Source: Methanoregulaceae archaeon UXB-2016 (GTDB taxonomy: Archaea; Halobacteriota; Methanomicrobia; Methanomicrobiales; Methanospirillaceae). From it: a stretch of 64,000 nt of DNA. Each line of letters starts with the position of its first letter. Position 1 is the stretch's first letter. The stretch lies in the NCBI GenBank assembly GCA_004332335.1, contig SISS01000008.1, positions 1 to 64,000 on the forward strand. The letters are read 5' to 3'. Position numbers and translations under genes: made by a program. The notes under the pieces are model-generated. The model worked only from the letters and a program-made list of their open reading frames with translations, was not told the DNA's origin and made no database searches. Positions 25,031-34,313 of the stretch are shown here, piece by piece.

Positions 25031-25990
25031 TTACGCGCTCTTCCGGGCGACGGTCATCTCGGAGGTCCCGTCCACGGGTATGACCGTCAGCACCGAGAGG
25101 CCGTTCGCCTCGAGCGCCCGATGGTATCCGGCGAGCGGAACGCTGTGCGAGAAGGAGTACCTCGATCGCTGTTTCTTCACACCGTCGAAGGTCCATAGGT
25201 TCCACTCAAGGTCGAGCAGGGGGTCGGTCTCCGCGCTGTCGATCCCCTGTTTGTTCAGGAAGAGCCCCCCCGGCTTCAGGGCGCCCGCGATCTTCGGGAT
25301 CAGGGCCGGGTCCTTGCCCCCCGGATTGGAGGACGAGAAGACGATGTCGACGGGACCGGGCAGGGGGTCGGTGTTGAAGTCCCCGGCGACGACCGAGACA
25401 CGATCCGCCCCGTACCGGTCGATGAAGTCGCGTGTCGTCTCGGTGACGGCCGGAAGGTCGAAGACCGTGGCACGGAGCCGGGGGTTCATCTGGCAGAGTG
25501 CGATCGCGTAGAGCCCGTGCCCGCCGCCGAGGTCGAGGAGGCTCTCCGCCTCCGCGAACCCGGGGAGGCCCCCGACGATCCCGGCCACCTGCTGGAGGAG
25601 GCCGCACCGGGCATGCTCGGCCATGGATGGGATCACGGTGTGACGGAAGAACTCCTCGCGGGGCATCAGCTCCGGGCCCTCCCTGAGGAGCCGGGCGAGG
25701 TCCCGCCAGCGCTCGACATGGCGTCCCTGGAACGCGAGCAGGCCGTGGATCGCGAGGGATTCGCAGAGGAGAGCGGTCTCGTCGGGCCGGGTGCCGAGCT
25801 CGGCCGCCAGCGCGACGGCGGTCATGGGGCTCCGGAGCCGGTCGAAGAGCCCCAGCTCTAGCGCACCCGCCAGGGCATAGTACAGGCGGACCCCGCCGAG
25901 GGCCTGCTCGAGACAGGTGAGGGGAAACTCCCCGCCCGTCCCGACCGGAGGGCGCTCGATGAGGGACCGCCCGTCGGCGATCGGGTTCAT
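25031..25990 (-). CDS. SAM-dependent O-methyltransferase-like protein inside the ABC operon
   Basis: A 319-residue protein of the plant-type/hydroxyneurosporene O-methyltransferase family: an N-terminal winged-helix dimerisation region (residues 20-90, LYYALAGALELGLFD), then a Rossmann domain with SAM motif SLLDLGGGHGLYAI and the LKPGGLFLN strand. ATG 25990 overlaps the binding-protein stop by 4 bases, and the permease follows by 8 bases, so it is an integral part of the importer operon. Processing of the imported ligand, for example a methylated metallophore or corrinoid, is inference. Confidence 0.85.
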   Translation of the reverse strand: MNPIADGRSLIERPPVGTGGEFPLTCLEQALGGVRLYYALAGALELGLFDRLRSPMTAVALAAELGTRPDETALLCESLAIHGLLAFQGRHVERWRDLARLLREGPELMPREEFFRHTVIPSMAEHARCGLLQQVAGIVGGLPGFAEAESLLDLGGGHGLYAIALCQMNPRLRATVFDLPAVTETTRDFIDRYGADRVSVVAGDFNTDPLPGPVDIVFSSSNPGGKDPALIPKIAGALKPGGLFLNKQGIDSAETDPLLDLEWNLWTFDGVKKQRSRYSFSHSVPLAGYHRALEANGLSVLTVIPVDGTSEMTVARKSA

Positions 25991-27111
25991 CCGCGCTGCC
26001 CCCCGGCGAACGGCCCGAAGCCGCCGAAGTGCTGCTTCATGCCGGCATACGCGGCCCCCCCGTCCAACTTCTCGTAGATCTCGTCGGCCTTCCGCCCGGG
26101 GTCGATGTCCGCGAACTGCTCGGGGTAGAGGGTCTTGCCGATGAAGTAGGCGTCCGCGAGGACCGTGTCGTAGTTGTTGGCATACCAGTTGTAGGGCATG
26201 ACGCCGTAGACCCGGCCGGCCTTCACCGCGCCGAGGGACCGATATACCGGATCGGCGAGGTCGTCCGTGACAGGTCCCGCGCTCGCCTCGTCGACGAAGA
26301 TCACGTCGGGGTTCCATGCGACCAGTCTCTCCTTGTCGATCACGACCTGCCCCCTGGGACCCGCGCCGGCCGCGACGTTGTCCACACCGAGCAGCATGAA
26401 CGGCGCATATGCAGGATCGGTCGAGAGGAGCCCGTGGGCGCCGTTGAACGCGACGCCGCCGACATAGACCCGGGGCTGCTGCTCTTCCGGGATGGCCCAG
26501 GTCCGGCGCTGGAGGTCCTCGATCGTCGCGTTGATGTACGAGATCACCTCTTCGGCCCGGGCCTCCCGCCCGAGGCTCTTCCCCATCGTCCGCAGGGAGG
26601 AGTAGAACGCGGCGCGGTTTGTGCCGAGGTCGCCCGAGACGAGCGCGACCACGGGCGCACCCGTCTTCTCCTGGAGGGTCTGGGCGTCCTTCGCCGTGGT
26701 GAAGGTGACGAAGACAAGGTCCGGCCGCTGTGCCATGATCTGCTCGGGGTCCCCGGTGACCCGGCCGGCCGACGGGAGGTCCGCGAGCGCGGGGTGCACG
26801 AGCAGGTACGGCCGGTCCGTGCCCGAGGGCATCCCCGGGGCCCCAGCCTTCTCGCTCCGCCGGTCGCGTTCATCGACCGCGACGACCATGTCCGAGGCGT
26901 TCAGGTAGACGAGCATGCGGAGCGCTCCTGCACCAACGCCGATCAGCCGTTCAGGGCTCGAGTTGAGCGTGACGGTCCGGTTCGTCATGTCAGAGAGCGT
27001 GAGGGTCCCCGCGGCCGACGGTGCCGTGGGCGCCGTGGTCGTGCAGCCGGCCGCAAGGGCGACGGCCACGACCAGTACGATGATCAGGAGGTGTAGTGAG
27101 CGCTGAATCAT
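25987..27111 (-). CDS. ABC importer substrate-binding lipoprotein
   Basis: A 374-residue lipoprotein with signal and lipobox ALAAGCTTT (Cys23), then two helical-backbone binding lobes (RLIGVGAGALRMLVYL, PDLVFVTFTT, AWNPDVIFVDEAS). It resembles the archaeal iron-siderophore/corrinoid group of periplasmic binding proteins. It is the first gene of the operon; an inverted repeat covers its start region at 27107-27134, suggesting metal- or ligand-dependent control. Confidence 0.9.
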   Translation of the reverse strand: MIQRSLHLLIIVLVVAVALAAGCTTTAPTAPSAAGTLTLSDMTNRTVTLNSSPERLIGVGAGALRMLVYLNASDMVVAVDERDRRSEKAGAPGMPSGTDRPYLLVHPALADLPSAGRVTGDPEQIMAQRPDLVFVTFTTAKDAQTLQEKTGAPVVALVSGDLGTNRAAFYSSLRTMGKSLGREARAEEVISYINATIEDLQRRTWAIPEEQQPRVYVGGVAFNGAHGLLSTDPAYAPFMLLGVDNVAAGAGPRGQVVIDKERLVAWNPDVIFVDEASAGPVTDDLADPVYRSLGAVKAGRVYGVMPYNWYANNYDTVLADAYFIGKTLYPEQFADIDPGRKADEIYEKLDGGAAYAGMKQHFGGFGPFAGGQRG

Positions 27112-27134
27112 ACGATAATCGAGATTCGTATGAT
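27107..27134. promoter_or_regulatory. Inverted repeat at the ABC importer promoter
   Basis: Arms ATCATACGA and TCGTATGAT are perfect complements with a 10-base spacer. The first arm includes the ATG of the binding-protein gene, and a TATA-like CATAAATAG lies just upstream on the minus strand (about 27138-27150). The placement fits a repressor site for a metal or corrinoid regulator. No regulator gene is adjacent. Confidence 0.65.
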
Positions 27135-27348
27135 CATATCCTATTTATGGATTATTTTTCGCATTTTTCCCGACGTTTGGATAATTGCGTCAGAAACGCC
27201 CTGTTTCGAGTCCGGCTCGACCATGCGCTCGAGGCTCGTCCCCGCCCGGAAAGCGACGGGGAGGCGGGCCTCCGGACCGTTCGGCTCATATCCTGCGCCC
27301 CGCTCGGCCCGCCATGACACACGTCGGCGCCGGACCAGGGCTCACCGC

Positions 27349-28221
27349 TCACGGGACCGGATGTCGTCCAGCGTCGAACGGCTGGTCTCGGACATCCCAG
27401 TGGATCGCCGCGTTCCAGGCCGAGCGGTCGAGCCTGTATGCGCCCCCCACGTCGCGGCTCAGGAGCCGGGCGAGGGGCTCGCGGAGCCGGGCCTCCGGAC
27501 CCTCGGGACCGTTGAGCCGAGCCCGGAACTCGGCCACGGCCTCGTCGAGGTCCTGGAACCGGTGCTCGAACGCGCTGTACTCCGCCTCGAGGCTCGCCAT
27601 GAGCCCCATCTGGAAGAGGACGTTGTACACGCAGTCGGCCATCGGCTCGGGAGGGTACTCGACACCGTGAACCGCCGGCCAGAGAACCCGCTCGACCACG
27701 CGCCCGCCCGGCGGAGTCAGGGACCAGAACAGGCAGACGCAACCGCTGCAGACCGCGTGCATCTTCGCCAGGGCGGCCCGGAGGTCGAGCATCATCAGCG
27801 AGTACGAGGCGACGACGAGGTCAAAGGGACCCGGGAGGGCGGCCGGATCGATCGCCTCCCACGGCTCCCCGAGGATCGTCACCGCGACTCCCTCCCGCTC
27901 GGCATACTCCCGGAGGATCCGGCGCATCGGCGCCGAGGGCTCGACCGCGGTCACCCGGCACCCGCGACGCGCAAGCGGCACGGCGAGGGTGCCCGGGCCG
28001 GCCCCGATGTCGAGGACCGGTGCGCCGTCGGGGATCGCCATCGACGCGAGCTGGCGCTCGACATGGCCGTGGTACGAGGCCGCGACCTGGGCCCGGTACC
28101 GCGCCACATTCTCCTCCCTCGCGAAGAACTCGTCCTCGGGGAGAAAGCCGGGGGTCGCCAGCTGTCGCTTCCTGTATGCCGTCCAGACCGCGTTCCAGTC
28201 GGTCGGGGGGCCGTCAGGCAT
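27349..28221 (-). CDS. Class I SAM-dependent methyltransferase
   Basis: A 290-residue Rossmann methyltransferase with motif I VLDIGAGPGTLAVPLA, motif II VTAVEPSAPM and motif IV DLVVASYSLMMLD. The C-terminal 120 residues vary and may set the substrate. It overlaps the TrmO-like gene by 8 bases, so the two are co-translated. Placed just upstream of the importer operon in the same direction, 237 bases apart, it may belong to the same process. Substrate unknown. Confidence 0.85.
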   Translation of the reverse strand: MPDGPPTDWNAVWTAYRKRQLATPGFLPEDEFFAREENVARYRAQVAASYHGHVERQLASMAIPDGAPVLDIGAGPGTLAVPLARRGCRVTAVEPSAPMRRILREYAEREGVAVTILGEPWEAIDPAALPGPFDLVVASYSLMMLDLRAALAKMHAVCSGCVCLFWSLTPPGGRVVERVLWPAVHGVEYPPEPMADCVYNVLFQMGLMASLEAEYSAFEHRFQDLDEAVAEFRARLNGPEGPEARLREPLARLLSRDVGGAYRLDRSAWNAAIHWDVRDQPFDAGRHPVP

Positions 28222-28729
28222 CGGAGGACTCCGTTCCATCCTCCCCGACGAACCGGCGGTCCGCCCGGACTGCGGCCGGGTCCCGACATGCCTCGCCAAA
28301 CCACCCGGAGGCCTCGCCGGGGAACGCGTCGAATAACGGGACGTAGGGCTTGATGTCGAGCACGGGCGTGCCGTCGAGGATGTCGACGTCCTCGACCAGG
28401 AGCCGGCACCCCTCGACCCCGGTGAGCCGGAGGACCGAGAGCCCGATCGGGTTCGGCCGGCGGGGCGCCCGGGTGGCGAAGAGCCCACGTGGACGGGTAT
28501 CGAGGAACGGCGTGACCGAGAGCGAGTACCCGGTCGAGCGGTGAAAGAGGTAGAGCACGATGACCCGGGAAAACCCAGTCAGGTCAGCGAGCCCCGGTTC
28601 GTACATGGGATCGAGCTCGATCGCTCCGCGGAAGCCGCGAGCGCCTAGCGGCTGGATCGGCATGCCCTCGCACTCGAGGTGCGGGGAGCGGACGGTTCCG
28701 ATGCTGGTCAGCGTGTAGGAACGATTCAT
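28214..28729 (-). CDS. TrmO/TsaA-like methyltransferase domain protein
   Basis: A 171-residue TsaA-type beta-barrel protein: N-terminal SIGTVRSPHL, then LTGFSRVIVLYLFHRS, the hallmark FATRAPRRPNPIGLSVLRL, and ILDGTPVLDIKPYVPLFD. TrmO uses SAM to N6-methylate t6A37 of tRNA. Other TsaA proteins lie in metal or corrinoid clusters with unknown substrates, and the overlap with a methyltransferase gene here suggests one of those. ATG 28729 fits a GGAG 10 bases upstream. Confidence 0.85.
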   Translation of the reverse strand: MNRSYTLTSIGTVRSPHLECEGMPIQPLGARGFRGAIELDPMYEPGLADLTGFSRVIVLYLFHRSTGYSLSVTPFLDTRPRGLFATRAPRRPNPIGLSVLRLTGVEGCRLLVEDVDILDGTPVLDIKPYVPLFDAFPGEASGWFGEACRDPAAVRADRRFVGEDGTESSDA

Positions 28730-28865
28730 ACGGGACATACTCCTGAGTGTCTGCGAGCGCTCGGCCCGGCGAAGATGGGATCGCCCTGCCGTTATAGCTA
28801 CCTTTTTAAAATTAAGCGCATATGAGTAAATATCCGCCGATGAACCGACGGATGAGATGAGCATC

Positions 28866-29105
28866 ATGCCAGGATTCGATAGCACAGGTCCGCTCGGACG
28901 CGGAGCCGTCAGTGGACGCGGACGCGACCCGTGTCGGGCCGCAGACGTCACGGCCCGATGGGATCCGGCGGCAGCACAGCCCGTGGACAGGGCCGTGCAG
29001 TCGTCGGGAGCAGCGAGATCGGCCACACAGCGCGGCCTCGGCCGCGGAGGCATTCCCCGCGGCTGCGGACGAGGATTCGGGGGCGGAAGGGTCCGCAGTG
29101 AGTGA
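28866..29105 (+). CDS. DUF5320 small Gly/Arg-rich protein
   Basis: A 79-residue low-complexity protein whose start MPGFDSTGPLGRGAVSGRG matches DUF5320. These proteins typically precede NifX-like and MinD-ferredoxin genes in anaerobes. ATG 28866 gives the usual family start; ATG 28857 adds three residues. Cys motifs (DPCRAAD, PRGCGRG) could bind a cluster or metal. Role unknown. Confidence 0.75.
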   Translation: MPGFDSTGPLGRGAVSGRGRDPCRAADVTARWDPAAAQPVDRAVQSSGAARSATQRGLGRGGIPRGCGRGFGGGRVRSE

Positions 29106-29109
29106 AGAC

Positions 29110-29469
29110 ATGAAGGTAGCAATAGCCATGGAAGGCCCCGCGGTCTCCGAACACTTCGGACACTGCGCGGGATACGCAGTGTACAGCATCGAGAACAACA
29201 GCGCCCTCCGACAGGAAGACCTCGCGAACCCCGGGCATGTACCGGGTTATCTCCCGGTGTACCTTGCCGAACGCGGCGTCGGAGTCGTGATCGCCGGGGG
29301 CATGGGTCCGCGGGCGAGAGACCTGCTCTGCGAGAACGGGATCGAGGTCGTGGTCGGGGTCGGCGGCCCCATCGACGAGGTCGCCCGGGCGTTCGCCGCG
29401 GGCGCGCTCGTGGGGAGCGAGTGCGTCTGTAACCACGACCACTGCAGCGGCGACTGCGGATCGCACTGA
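29110..29469 (+). CDS. NifX/NifB-type dinitrogenase cofactor-domain protein 1
   Basis: A 119-residue protein of the dinitrogenase iron-molybdenum cofactor family: MKVAIAMEGPAVSEHFGHCAG, the GVVIAGGMGPRARDLL block and IEVVVGVGGP. The C-terminus carries a metal-binding tail CVCNHDHCSGDCGSH not present in NifX. No nif structural genes are here, so it more likely carries or senses a metal or Fe-S cofactor with the neighbouring MinD-type ATPases. Confidence 0.85.
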   Translation: MKVAIAMEGPAVSEHFGHCAGYAVYSIENNSALRQEDLANPGHVPGYLPVYLAERGVGVVIAGGMGPRARDLLCENGIEVVVGVGGPIDEVARAFAAGALVGSECVCNHDHCSGDCGSH

Positions 29470-29550
29470 GCTCCGGGGTGTCCGAGTCATGACAGATAGC
29501 ATCGGTCCCGGAGCGATCGGCGTAATCGCTGGGTCAGGAGGACGGCATCC

Positions 29551-29886
29551 ATGATGGTCTGCATCACCGCACAGGCACCCGGGCTCGACGCGACGGTCGA
29601 GCCCAGGTTTGCCCGTGCGCCGTTCTTCATCTTCATCGAGACCGTAACCGGAGAGGCCCATTCGGTCGCGAACGCCCTCTGCGGCGGGCCCGGGGGCGTC
29701 GGCCCCCGTGCCGTTCAGTTCATCGTCGAGTACGGCGCCGGGGCGCTGGTCACGGGCCGGATGGGCGAGCACGCCGTGCGAGCCCTCCGGGTGGCGGCCG
29801 TCCCGGCCTACGCGTTCGCCGGGGAGAGCACGGTGGCCGAAGCCCTCGAGGCGTACCGCTCGGGCGCGCTCCCCGAACTCTCCTGA
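29551..29886 (+). CDS. NifX/NifB-type cofactor-domain protein 2
   Basis: A 111-residue second copy of the family: GLDATVEPRFARAPFFIFIE, GPRAVQFIVEYGAGALVTGRMG and VPAYAFAGESTVAEALEAYRSG. It lacks the histidine/cysteine tail of copy 1. ATG 29551 or 29554 are equivalent. It is followed by the first MinD ATPase after 10 bases. Confidence 0.85.
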   Translation: MMVCITAQAPGLDATVEPRFARAPFFIFIETVTGEAHSVANALCGGPGGVGPRAVQFIVEYGAGALVTGRMGEHAVRALRVAAVPAYAFAGESTVAEALEAYRSGALPELS

Positions 29887-29896
29887 TGGTGCCGTC

Positions 29897-30745
29897 ATGA
29901 GACTCGTCGTCGCCAGCGGCAAGGGCGGGACCGGCAAGACCACGGTCGCCGCGAACCTCGCCCATGTCCTGTCCCGGTCGCGCGAGGTCGTGGCCGTGGA
30001 CTGCGACGTGGAAGCGCCGAACCTCCACCTCTTCTTTCCCTCACCGTCCCACGAGGTCCCCGTCCGGACGCCCGTCCCGGCCGTCGACCGCGCCCGGTGC
30101 ACCCTCTGCGGAGAGTGCGGGCACTTCTGCCGCTTCGGGGCGATCAGCGTCCTGCGTACGGAGGTCTTCCTCTTCCCCGAGCTCTGCCATGGTTGCGGGG
30201 GATGCGAGTACGTCTGCCCCGAGGGGGCGATCCGCGACGACCACCGGACAATCGGATCCGTGCGCTGTTCGCGTCCTGCTCCGTCGCTCACCCTGATCGG
30301 GGGGGCCCTCGACGAGGGCGAGGTCCAGGCGCCGGCCGTGGTACGGTATGCGAAACGGCTTGCGGCGGGGGCATCCCTTGCCATCTACGATGCGCCGCCC
30401 GGGATCGGCTGCACCGTGATCGAGACCCTGAAGGGGGTCGACGCCTGCCTCCTCGTGACCGAGTCGACCCCGTTCGGCGTCCACGACCTCGAGCTCGCGG
30501 CGGCCGTGGTCCGGCAGTTCGGGCTCCCGACCGGCGTCGTGATCAACCGGAGCGACGGAGAGGACGGGGAGACGCGGAAGGCCTGCCGCGAGCTCGAACT
30601 CCCCGTGCTCATGACCATCCCGTTCGACCGGGAGATCGCGACCGTCCAGAACCGGGGCGGGCTGATCGCCCGCGAGCACGACGGCTGGCACCGGCGGTTC
30701 AGCGCTCTGTTCGACGACACATGCCGGATGGGAGGCGGGGCATGA
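29897..30745 (+). CDS. MinD/ParA-type ATPase with 2[4Fe-4S] ferredoxin insert 1
   Basis: A 282-residue P-loop ATPase: deviant Walker A SGKGGTGKTTVA, DCDVEAPNLH, then a ferredoxin insert with two Cys clusters (CTLCGECGHFC and CHGCGGCEYVCPEGA), and YDAPPGIGCTVIE as the switch II region. Relatives are annotated as iron-sulfur carrier or nitrogenase-related ATPases in methanogens and sulfate reducers. Probably assembles or moves Fe-S or another metal cofactor together with the second copy. Confidence 0.9.
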   Translation: MRLVVASGKGGTGKTTVAANLAHVLSRSREVVAVDCDVEAPNLHLFFPSPSHEVPVRTPVPAVDRARCTLCGECGHFCRFGAISVLRTEVFLFPELCHGCGGCEYVCPEGAIRDDHRTIGSVRCSRPAPSLTLIGGALDEGEVQAPAVVRYAKRLAAGASLAIYDAPPGIGCTVIETLKGVDACLLVTESTPFGVHDLELAAAVVRQFGLPTGVVINRSDGEDGETRKACRELELPVLMTIPFDREIATVQNRGGLIAREHDGWHRRFSALFDDTCRMGGGA

Positions 30746-31611
30746 TCCGCCTGGCCGTGATCAGCGGCAAGGGCGGGACCGGTAAGACGATGGTGACGGC
30801 CGGGCTCGCGGCCCTCAATCCGCGGCCGCAGCTCCTCGCCGACTGCGATGTCGAGGCCGCCAACCTGGAACTCCTCCTCTCGGCCCGGCAGGTCCATGCC
30901 ACCCCGTTCGAGGGGGCGGAGACCGCCTCGATCGACCCGGACCGGTGCTGGGGGTGCGGACGGTGCGCTGAGCTCTGCCGCTTCGGGGCGATCGCGATCC
31001 GCGACGTGGTCGCCGTCTGCGAGCCGCGGGACTGCGAGGGGTGCGGCCTCTGTGAACGGGTCTGCCCGTCCGGCGCGGTCGCCCTCGTGCCCCGCACCAG
31101 CGGTGTCGTCTACCAGTCCGCCACGGACTGCGGACCCCTGAGTCATGCCCAGCTCTATCCCGGCAACGGAAACTCGGGCCTCATGGTCCAGACCGTGAAA
31201 CGACAGGCCGAGCGATCGGCGGATCCAGCCGACCTGCTGCTCATCGACGGCCCACCCGGCACCGGCTGCCCCCTGATCTCGACGGTCAGCGGCACGGACG
31301 CGGTCCTGGTCGTCACCGAACCGAGCCTCGCGGGCCTGCACGACCTGCGGCGCGTGATTGGGGTCTGCCGGCGGTTCGACCCCCGCATCTTCGTGCTGAT
31401 CAACCGCTGGGACCTCGACCGGGAGACCGCGGCGCGGATCGAGGCCGAGTGCGCGACCCTGAAGGTCCCCGTCGTCGGACGGATCCCGTTCGACCCGGCC
31501 GTGATCGCGGCCGTCCGGGCCGGGCGACCGATCACCACGACAGACTCCCCGGGATCGCGGGCCCTGGCCGGGTGCTGGGAAGCGCTCCGACGGGAGCTCT
31601 CGCTTGCCTGA
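30742..31611 (+). CDS. MinD/ParA-type ATPase with 2[4Fe-4S] ferredoxin insert 2
   Basis: A 289-residue paralogue of the preceding gene with the same order: SGKGGTGKTMVT, DCDVEAANLEL, Cys clusters CWGCGRCAELC and CEGCGLCERVCPSGA, and DGPPGTGCPLIS. ATG 30742 overlaps the first ATPase stop by 4 bases. The two form a translationally coupled pair and may heterodimerise. Confidence 0.9.
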   Translation: MIRLAVISGKGGTGKTMVTAGLAALNPRPQLLADCDVEAANLELLLSARQVHATPFEGAETASIDPDRCWGCGRCAELCRFGAIAIRDVVAVCEPRDCEGCGLCERVCPSGAVALVPRTSGVVYQSATDCGPLSHAQLYPGNGNSGLMVQTVKRQAERSADPADLLLIDGPPGTGCPLISTVSGTDAVLVVTEPSLAGLHDLRRVIGVCRRFDPRIFVLINRWDLDRETAARIEAECATLKVPVVGRIPFDPAVIAAVRAGRPITTTDSPGSRALAGCWEALRRELSLA

Positions 31612-31837
31612 GCCGGGACAGGAGATGGCTCGAGACGGGTGGGCCGGGTCGGAGCTCTCCCGCGGACGGCATGTGAGAGGGTCGACGACCGGCACCAGGG
31701 AGATGCGGGAGAGAACGCTCTCCCGACCGCATTCTTTCGGACCAGGTACGTTTGCCGGAGTGATCCCGCAGCTGGAGCACGACCGTTGGAACGTCGGGAA
31801 CAATGATCGAGAAAATTCAACACGAGTGATTGATACC

Positions 31838-32713
31838 ATGACCCCACAGAGACCGGAACACCACGAGACCCGGGCAGAGACGCAGAACAACGGTCTTTCA
31901 GCCCCATCGCTCCGACAGGAACACGGGGAGCTTCCTCCCAGAGTTGAGATCGACGTGAAGCACGTGATCCTCGTGCTGAGCGGGAAGGGCGGCGTCGGGA
32001 AGTCCACGGTCTCGGTCAACCTCACGTTTGCCCTTGCCAACCACGGCCGGAACGTCGGCCTGCTCGATCTGGACATCCACGGCCCCAGCATTCCCAAGAT
32101 GCTGGGCCTCGAGGGCCAGAGGCCCGTTGTGCTCGACCAGGCCATCGAGCCCATCCACGTGACCACCCACCTTCCGGTCATGTCGATGGCGTTCCTTCTG
32201 CCTGACTCCACCTCCCCCGTCATCTGGCGCGGGCCCATTAAGATGGGGGCCATCCGGCAGTTCCTGACCGATGTGAGCTGGGGCTCGCTCGACTACCTGG
32301 TCGTCGATCTCCCGCCGGGGACCGGGGACGAGGCGCTCACCATTGCGCAGCTCGCGCCGAACCTCCGAGGCGCGGTCATCGTCACCACCCCGCAGGAGGT
32401 CGCCGTGCTCGACGCGGTCAAGGCGATCAGGTTCATCGAGAAGCAGGAGATGCCGGTCCTCGGGATCATCGAGAACATGAGCGGGATGGCCTGCCCCCAC
32501 TGCGGAGAGATGGTCGACCTGTTCGGCAAAGGAGGCGGCGAGCGGGCCGCACAGGACTTCAACGTGCCGTACCTGGGGTCGATCCCCCTCGACTCGGAGA
32601 TGATGAAGGCCGGAGACGAAGGGCGGCCGTACATTCTCCGGCACGCCGACACCCCCACCTGGAGGGCGATCGCCGGGGTGATGGAGAACCTGGTCACGCA
32701 GATCGAGTCCTGA
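31838..32713 (+). CDS. Mrp/NBP35-family Fe-S carrier ATPase
   Basis: A 291-residue protein with SGKGGVGKSTVSVNL, DLDIHGPSIPKML and PPGTGDEALT, plus the conserved CPHC pair near residue 218 that binds a bridging Fe-S cluster in Mrp-type proteins. A 45-residue N-terminal extension without cysteines precedes it. It is separated by 226 bases from the MinD pair and may have its own promoter. Transfers Fe-S clusters to apo-proteins. Confidence 0.92.
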   Translation: MTPQRPEHHETRAETQNNGLSAPSLRQEHGELPPRVEIDVKHVILVLSGKGGVGKSTVSVNLTFALANHGRNVGLLDLDIHGPSIPKMLGLEGQRPVVLDQAIEPIHVTTHLPVMSMAFLLPDSTSPVIWRGPIKMGAIRQFLTDVSWGSLDYLVVDLPPGTGDEALTIAQLAPNLRGAVIVTTPQEVAVLDAVKAIRFIEKQEMPVLGIIENMSGMACPHCGEMVDLFGKGGGERAAQDFNVPYLGSIPLDSEMMKAGDEGRPYILRHADTPTWRAIAGVMENLVTQIES

Positions 32714-32995
32714 CCGCACCTCCGGCATGCAGATTCGGGATGCCCTCCGCTACCGGCCCTCCAGGTATCATCTCTTGCCGTGAGCTGCACAGTACGGCCG
32801 GACGAGTGACGGAAACGCCCGGCCCTACCATCCTTTTTTTAACCCAAATGAGCAATATAAAAAACAATCGGCATGACCGTATGGAGGCCACTTCCGTGGC
32901 TCCCACCGGTCTCCGGAAACGACGGCGGGGTGCGGAGCCATGCAGGAAGGGGCGGCGCTCCGGCACCCGTCTGCCAGCGGACGAGGAGGGAGTTG

Positions 32996-34054
32996 ATGAC
33001 TGGGACCGCGTGGCTGCTGAGAGCAGTACCAGAGAAACCGGTGGAATCCCTGGTCCTGGCCTTGCTCGTTCTGGCCGGCCTGGGGTTCGAGCTCGTGATC
33101 CATGCCTATCTCGGGATCTCGATCGTCTATACCCATTTCTTCTACCTGATCATCGTGCTCACAGGCCTCTGGTTCGGTCGCCGTGCCGTCCTTCTGGGCC
33201 TCCTCTTCGGTGGACTTCATATCGTGGTGACGTACCTGTATATCGGAACCTTCCCGTTCGATGCCCTGCTCAGGGCCACGATGTTCTGCATCGTCGCGCT
33301 CGTGATCGGAACGGTCGTCGAGGAGATGACCCGGTATCGGCGCGACCTTGAGAAGCGGAACGCCCAGCTCCAGGCCTCGGAGAACGCGTTCCAGACCGCG
33401 AACCGGAAGCTGAACCTGCTCTCGAACATCACCCGGCACGACATCGTGAACCAGCTGACGATCCTGCTCGGGCGGGTCGACATGCTCGCCGACGAGACCA
33501 CCAATGCCGCGATGCTGGCCGCACTGGAGCGGGAGCGGGAGGGCATCAGGACGATCCAGCGGCTGATCGCGTTCACCAAGGACTACCAGGAGATCGGGGT
33601 CCACGCGCCACAGTGGCAGCGGCTGGACGCGTATCCTGTCACCTATCTGGGATCCGAACGGCTCGCTGGCATCACGCTCACGGTGGTCCTCGACGACCTC
33701 GAGATCTACGCAGATCCCATGCTCGAACTGATCTGCGAAAACCTGATCGACAACTCCCTCCGGCACGGCGAGACCGTGTCCTGGATCCGGTTCTCCTACG
33801 ACGTCTCGGACTCGGGCCTGACGATCCTCTATGAGGATGACGGTGTCGGTGTGCCGGCGGCGGAGAAGGAGCGGATCTTTGAGAAAGGGGTCGGGAAGAA
33901 TACCGGCTTCGGGCTCTTTCTCTCACGCGAGATCCTCGCGATCACCGGCCTCTCGATCCGCGAGACGGGTGTTCACGGACAGGGCGCACGCTTCGAGGTC
34001 GTGGTGCCCCACGAGAAGTACCGCTTTGTCGGGCCGGCACGGCCAGCGACTTGA
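32996..34054 (+). CDS. Membrane histidine kinase, methanogen type
   Basis: A 352-residue sensor kinase: four membrane helices in residues 15-100 ([20 protein letters not shown]), a coiled-coil linker, H-box [19 protein letters not shown] (His at about 148), and a HATPase domain with [19 protein letters not shown] and [23 protein letters not shown] lies upstream of ATG 32996, so the 41 extra upstream codons are rejected. A TATA-like AATATAAAAAAC lies at about 32852-32863. No receiver gene is adjacent. The paralogous kinase at 45 kb shares its membrane domain. Confidence 0.9.
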   Translation: MTGTAWLLRAVPEKPVESLVLALLVLAGLGFELVIHAYLGISIVYTHFFYLIIVLTGLWFGRRAVLLGLLFGGLHIVVTYLYIGTFPFDALLRATMFCIVALVIGTVVEEMTRYRRDLEKRNAQLQASENAFQTANRKLNLLSNITRHDIVNQLTILLGRVDMLADETTNAAMLAALEREREGIRTIQRLIAFTKDYQEIGVHAPQWQRLDAYPVTYLGSERLAGITLTVVLDDLEIYADPMLELICENLIDNSLRHGETVSWIRFSYDVSDSGLTILYEDDGVGVPAAEKERIFEKGVGKNTGFGLFLSREILAITGLSIRETGVHGQGARFEVVVPHEKYRFVGPARPAT

Positions 34055-34313
34055 ACGCTACGATGGATCCGGTCTCCCCTGCGTAGCAGAACGCATCCTC
34101 GAGCTCCACGAAGACCCCGGCCGATACCCCTTGTGTGGGAGAGCCGCTTCCCCGTGGGAGCCTGACCGCGTGGTCGCCAGCCGGCGGAGGATGAAGAGCG
34201 GGCCCGGGCAGGCTCACCGAGGTCTACTCTCGCCGCTCCCGCTCGTATCACGCGCCGCAGAGCCGGTCGGCGGATGCATACCCTTATCATACACTCCCAC
34301 CCTATCCGGGCGC

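Noticed and set aside
31815-31831. ArsR-like half-site ATTCAACACGAGTGATT before mrp
   Set aside because: Only the left arm matches; the right arm has two of seven positions.
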